Assembly (NCBI RefSeq): GCF_000786215.1
Contig: NZ_JROG01000008.1
Location: 186,001 to 250,000, forward strand
From: Sphingomonas sp. 35-24ZXX
GTDB taxonomy: Bacteria; Pseudomonadota; Alphaproteobacteria; Sphingomonadales; Sphingomonadaceae
Direction: 5' to 3'
Length of the DNA: 64,000 bases
Shown here piece after piece: positions 61,568-64,000 of this stretch (its first letter is position 1; each line of letters begins with the position of its first letter). The notes under the pieces were generated by a model, which saw nothing but the letters and a program-made list of their open reading frames with translations, was not told the DNA's origin and ran no database searches. A program made the translations under genes and the position numbers.

Positions 61568-62914
61568 TCAGCTGCTCGCGACGACCATGCCGTCGACGCG
61601 CAGCGTCGGCACGTTGACCGCATAGCGGAATTCCAGATCGTCCGCCGGAATCAGCGCTGCGAACATGTCGATCAAATTGCCCGCGATCGTGATTTCGCTG
61701 ACCGGCTCTGCCAGCTCGCCATCGCGGATGATGAAGCCGCTGGCGCCGCGGCTGTAATCGCCGGTCACGCCGTTGACGCCCATACCGATCAGCTCGGTGA
61801 CGTACAATCCGGTGGTGATGCCTGCCATCAGGGCGGCGGGGCTGTCGCGCCCGGCCTCCATATGGATGTTGCTCGATCCGGTCGACGGCGCGCCGCTGAG
61901 GCCGCGCGCAGCATGACCGGTGGGGGCCTCGCCCAGCTGGCGCGCAGAGGCGCTGTCCATCATCCAGCCGGTGAGCACGCCCTGGTCGATCACGCGGAAG
62001 CGGGCGGTTGCCAGCCCTTCGCCATCGAAGCTGCGCGAACGCAGGCCGCGGATGCGGTGCGGATCATCGATGATCGAGACCATCGAATCGAAGATTGCGG
62101 TGCCGCGCTTCTCCAGCAGGAAGCTGGTCTTGCGCGCGATCGCTCCGCCCGAGATCGCGCCGAGCAGCGGCCCGATCAGTGATCCGCCGGCGCGGCGGTC
62201 ATAGATCACCGGCATCGGCCCGCTCTCCAGCCTGCCACCGCCCAGCCGTGCCACCGCGCGCTCGCCCGCGCGGCGGCCGATGGATTCGGGGGATTCGAGA
62301 TCAGCCAGGAAACGGACGCTGTGCGATGCCGAATCGCGCTCCATCTTGCCTTCGCTGCCTGCGAGCACGCTGGCGCCGATGCCATAGCGGCTGCCGCCAT
62401 AGCTACCGGCAAAGCCGTGGCTGGTGGCGAGCGCCATCAACGAGCGCACCGCGCCTGCTGATCCGCCCTCGCTGTTGGTGACGCCGGGGACCGCGCGCGC
62501 GGCCTCTTCGCAGGCCTCGGCCAGCGTGCGCAGCAGCGCCGGGTCGGGATCGCCCTGGTCATCGAGCTGCAGGTCGGGCAGGGGGCCGCGCGCCAGCATC
62601 TCTTCGGGGGCGAGGCCCGCATAGGCATCTTCAGGCGCCAGCCGCGCCATTGCCACCGCGCGTTCGGCGAGCGTCGCCAGCCCCGAAGGCGTGACATCCG
62701 CGCCCGATACGCTGGCCGAGCGTTTGCCGTGGAACACCCGCAGGCCGATTGCCGCGCTTTCCGAACGCTGGACGTCCTCGAGCGCGCCCAGGCGAATCTG
62801 CACATCGGTCGAAGCATCGCAGGCGAAGACCGCATCGGCGGCGCTTGCCCCCGCTGCGATGGCGCGGGCGACAAGGTCTTGCGCCAGGTCTCTGGCTTGT
62901 TCGGGGGTCTGCAT
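61568..62914 (-). CDS. pmbA: TldD/PmbA-family protein (TldE/PmbA subunit)
   Basis: A 448-residue member of the TldD/TldE protease pair. Visible motifs are RSESAAIGLRVFHGKRSASV, GPMPVIYDRRAGGSLIGPLL, GLRSRSFDGEGLAT and VNGVTGDYSRGASGF. The zinc HExxxH of TldD is absent, so this is the non-metal partner. TldD/E cleaves unfolded peptides or matures modified peptides such as microcins. No tldD lies in the window. It is the first gene of a leftward pair with the DUF4403 lipoprotein. Confidence 0.9.
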   Translation of the reverse strand: MQTPEQARDLAQDLVARAIAAGASAADAVFACDASTDVQIRLGALEDVQRSESAAIGLRVFHGKRSASVSGADVTPSGLATLAERAVAMARLAPEDAYAGLAPEEMLARGPLPDLQLDDQGDPDPALLRTLAEACEEAARAVPGVTNSEGGSAGAVRSLMALATSHGFAGSYGGSRYGIGASVLAGSEGKMERDSASHSVRFLADLESPESIGRRAGERAVARLGGGRLESGPMPVIYDRRAGGSLIGPLLGAISGGAIARKTSFLLEKRGTAIFDSMVSIIDDPHRIRGLRSRSFDGEGLATARFRVIDQGVLTGWMMDSASARQLGEAPTGHAARGLSGAPSTGSSNIHMEAGRDSPAALMAGITTGLYVTELIGMGVNGVTGDYSRGASGFIIRDGELAEPVSEITIAGNLIDMFAALIPADDLEFRYAVNVPTLRVDGMVVASS

Positions 62915-62964
62915 CAGCCGCGTTTAAGCTGCTGGCAGGAGATGGTCAATCGAACCGCCGCCGA

Positions 62965-63363
62965 TCAGAACAGCGCGGCCAGCCCCTTGACCAGCAGCAC
63001 GAACGCAAACGGAAAGCCGATGGCAAACAACCAGATTCCCAGGCGATCGCTGCTGTAGGCGGCGGTCAGTTCCGCTTCGGATACGCCGCTGCGCGACAGG
63101 CGCTGCCAGCGCTTCTCGACCCGGCGGCAGAGCGGAATGACGATGCCGACCAGCGCGATCAGCCCCAGATAGGGCAGGATCGACATGCCCTCGCCCTTGA
63201 TGGCCCCCATCACGACGAAGATCTGCAGCCCGGTATAGGCGAGCAGCGCATAAGCGACATGATTGCTGATGCGCTTTTCCCACACGCTTTCAGGCGCAAC
63301 GGGCGTGACGATTGCGGAATTGTAGCGAGCGGCCTCAAACCGCTTTTCGATAGCATTGGGCAT
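62965..63363 (-). CDS. Small membrane protein of unknown function
   Basis: A 132-residue protein with three predicted membrane helices (about residues 36-52, 63-80 and 110-128). A soluble start has SVWEKRISNHVAYALLAYTG, and a basic loop, CRRVEKRWQRLSRSGVSEAE, separates helices two and three. I do not recognise a family. ATG 63363 is chosen because AGGGGAAC lies eight bases upstream; the frame extends to 63441. It lies between the pmbA-type gene and the acyl-CoA synthetase on the same strand. Confidence 0.75.
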   Translation of the reverse strand: MPNAIEKRFEAARYNSAIVTPVAPESVWEKRISNHVAYALLAYTGLQIFVVMGAIKGEGMSILPYLGLIALVGIVIPLCRRVEKRWQRLSRSGVSEAELTAAYSSDRLGIWLFAIGFPFAFVLLVKGLAALF

Positions 63364-63384
63364 CGGCGTTCCCCTGCCTTTCCA

Positions 63385-63404
63385 TGCAGGGCCCCACCCC
63401 TGCA
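63385..63404. repeat. 7-bp stem-loop between acyl-CoA synthetase and small membrane protein gene
   Basis: TGCAGGG (63385-63391) and CCCTGCA (63398-63404) form a perfect stem with a 6-base loop in the leader of the small membrane protein gene. No T tract. A second short repeat, TGTCA/TGACA, lies at about 63417-63432. The role is unclear. Confidence 0.4.
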
Positions 63405-63470
63405 ATTGAGTGAGTGTGTCACTGAGATGACAGGTTGGCAAGAGGCGTTAACCGGTCGGAATCCTGCGCC

Positions 63471-64000
63471 TTATGCCGCAATGCCTTCGGCCTGGCGGAG
63501 GGCCTTGCGGTCGAGCTTGCCGATCAGTGTCTTGGGCAGCGCCTCGCGGATGTCGACCGCCGCCACGCGCTCGTGCTTGCCGAGCTGCGGGTTGAGCCAG
63601 GCCATCAGCGCCGCACCATCGACCTCGGCATCCTCCTGCAGCGCAACGAACGCCTTGGGGCTTTCACCGCGATAGGGGTCGGGAATGCCGATCACCAACG
63701 CCTCCTTCACCGCCGGGTGCCGGTACAAGACTTCCTCGATCTGGCTGGGGAAGACCTTGAAGCCGCCCACCGCGATCATGTCCTTGATGCGGTCGACGAT
63801 GCGGATATAGCCGTCCTCGTCGATCTGCCCGACATCGCCGGTGCGCAGATATTCGCCGATGAACACCTCTGAATCGGCATCGGGCCGGTTCCAGTAGCCG
63901 CGCATCACCTGGGGCCCGGCAAAGATGATCTCGCCCGGCTCGCCTGGCGGCACATCCTTGGTCGGATCTTCCTTGTCGACCAGCCGCACGATCGTTCCAG
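63471..64000 (-). CDS. Acyl-CoA synthetase (AMP-binding enzyme), C-terminal part cut by window edge
   Basis: The last ~176 residues of an adenylate-forming ligase that activates fatty or aromatic acids with ATP and CoA. Visible motifs are GEPGEIIFAGPQVMRGYWNR, YLRTGDVGQIDEDGYIRIVD, DRIKDMIAVGGFKVFPSQIE, and the C-terminal catalytic Lys in LPKTLIGKLDRKAL. The overall pattern is close to FadD-type long-chain acyl-CoA ligases. The frame is open at base 64000, so the start is outside; the GTG near 63989 is internal. With the acyl-CoA dehydrogenase and hydratase nearby it fits fatty-acid use. Confidence 0.9.
   Translation of the reverse strand, partial: GTIVRLVDKEDPTKDVPPGEPGEIIFAGPQVMRGYWNRPDADSEVFIGEYLRTGDVGQIDEDGYIRIVDRIKDMIAVGGFKVFPSQIEEVLYRHPAVKEALVIGIPDPYRGESPKAFVALQEDAEVDGAALMAWLNPQLGKHERVAAVDIREALPKTLIGKLDRKALRQAEGIAA

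Noticed and set aside
1-64000. Search for CRISPR arrays, insertion sequences, integrases, toxin-antitoxin pairs and secondary-metabolite clusters
   Set aside because: No regularly spaced direct repeats, transposase or recombinase motifs, or such gene pairs were seen; gene order and base use look like stable core and accessory chromosome.

Overview
The window is high-GC, densely packed bacterial chromosome. Its gene set points to an alphaproteobacterium of the Sphingomonadales, probably Sphingomonadaceae. Supporting features are TonB receptors with cleaved signal peptides, a Tat-exported carotenoid oxygenase, HWE-type signalling, an FrmA/FghA formaldehyde pathway, short intergenic gaps and many 4-nt ATGA/GTGA overlaps. 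I see no rRNA, insertion sequence, prophage, CRISPR array or gap over 300 bases. One tRNA gene (Gln, CTG) is present. The window cuts a gene at each end: a TonB receptor on the left and an acyl-CoA synthetase on the right.

Layout. 1-5.1 kb: two tandem paralogous TonB receptors and a methyl-accepting chemotaxis protein. 5.1-8.1 kb: a carotenoid oxygenase/DUF2141 operon facing a membrane LytTR regulator. 8.1-12.7 kb: nucleotide-sugar genes manC, manA, wecB and ugd, supplying GDP-mannose, UDP-ManNAc and UDP-glucuronate for surface polysaccharide. 12.9-16.9 kb: a GNAT-like protein divergent from a membrane desaturase, then the tRNA hydroxylase TrhO and the metallophosphoesterase PdeM. 17-24 kb: a third TonB receptor, an MFS exporter, rlmE, a Ppx/GppA phosphatase, tRNA-Gln and a family 6 uracil/hypoxanthine-DNA glycosylase. 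24-29.4 kb: a zinc alcohol dehydrogenase with an SRPBCC protein, then a signalling group (degenerate HWE kinase, Crp/Fnr regulator, single-domain response regulator) and a DUF4142 lipoprotein.

29.5-34.9 kb is one leftward unit carrying a small protein, topoisomerase IB, otsB, a GH15 hydrolase and otsA: trehalose synthesis with a trehalose-type hydrolase. 35-39.4 kb holds a hemerythrin protein and a two-gene unit encoding a glycosyltransferase fused to UDP-galactopyranose mutase plus a GH5-like hydrolase. 39.7-47.6 kb carries small stress and membrane proteins (SDR, low-complexity SWFGD-type protein, second Crp/Fnr regulator, MscS channel, SemiSWEET, DUF202, cNMP-patatin, PRC-barrel, YqaA). 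47.6-50.1 kb is acyl-CoA catabolism (thioesterase, acyl-CoA dehydrogenase, enoyl-CoA hydratase). 50.2-58 kb has a secreted TonB-C-like protein, an unusual two-HTH regulator fused to a dead alpha/beta hydrolase, malic enzyme and a hybrid histidine kinase. 58-64 kb has formaldehyde detoxification (frmA-fghA), a DUF4403 lipoprotein, a PmbA/TldE protein, a small membrane protein and the acyl-CoA synthetase.

Three observations stand out. The regulator at 51515-53383 has lost both the nucleophile and the histidine of its hydrolase domain, as expected of a ligand receptor. A 16-bp palindrome, TT(n)ACGT-NN-ACGT(n)AA, lies upstream of both the acyl-CoA dehydrogenase and the distant third TonB receptor, suggesting one regulator controls both. 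The HWE kinase at 26266-27264 keeps its phospho-histidine but lacks recognisable ATP-binding residues. All calls come from reading the sequence; no database search was run.
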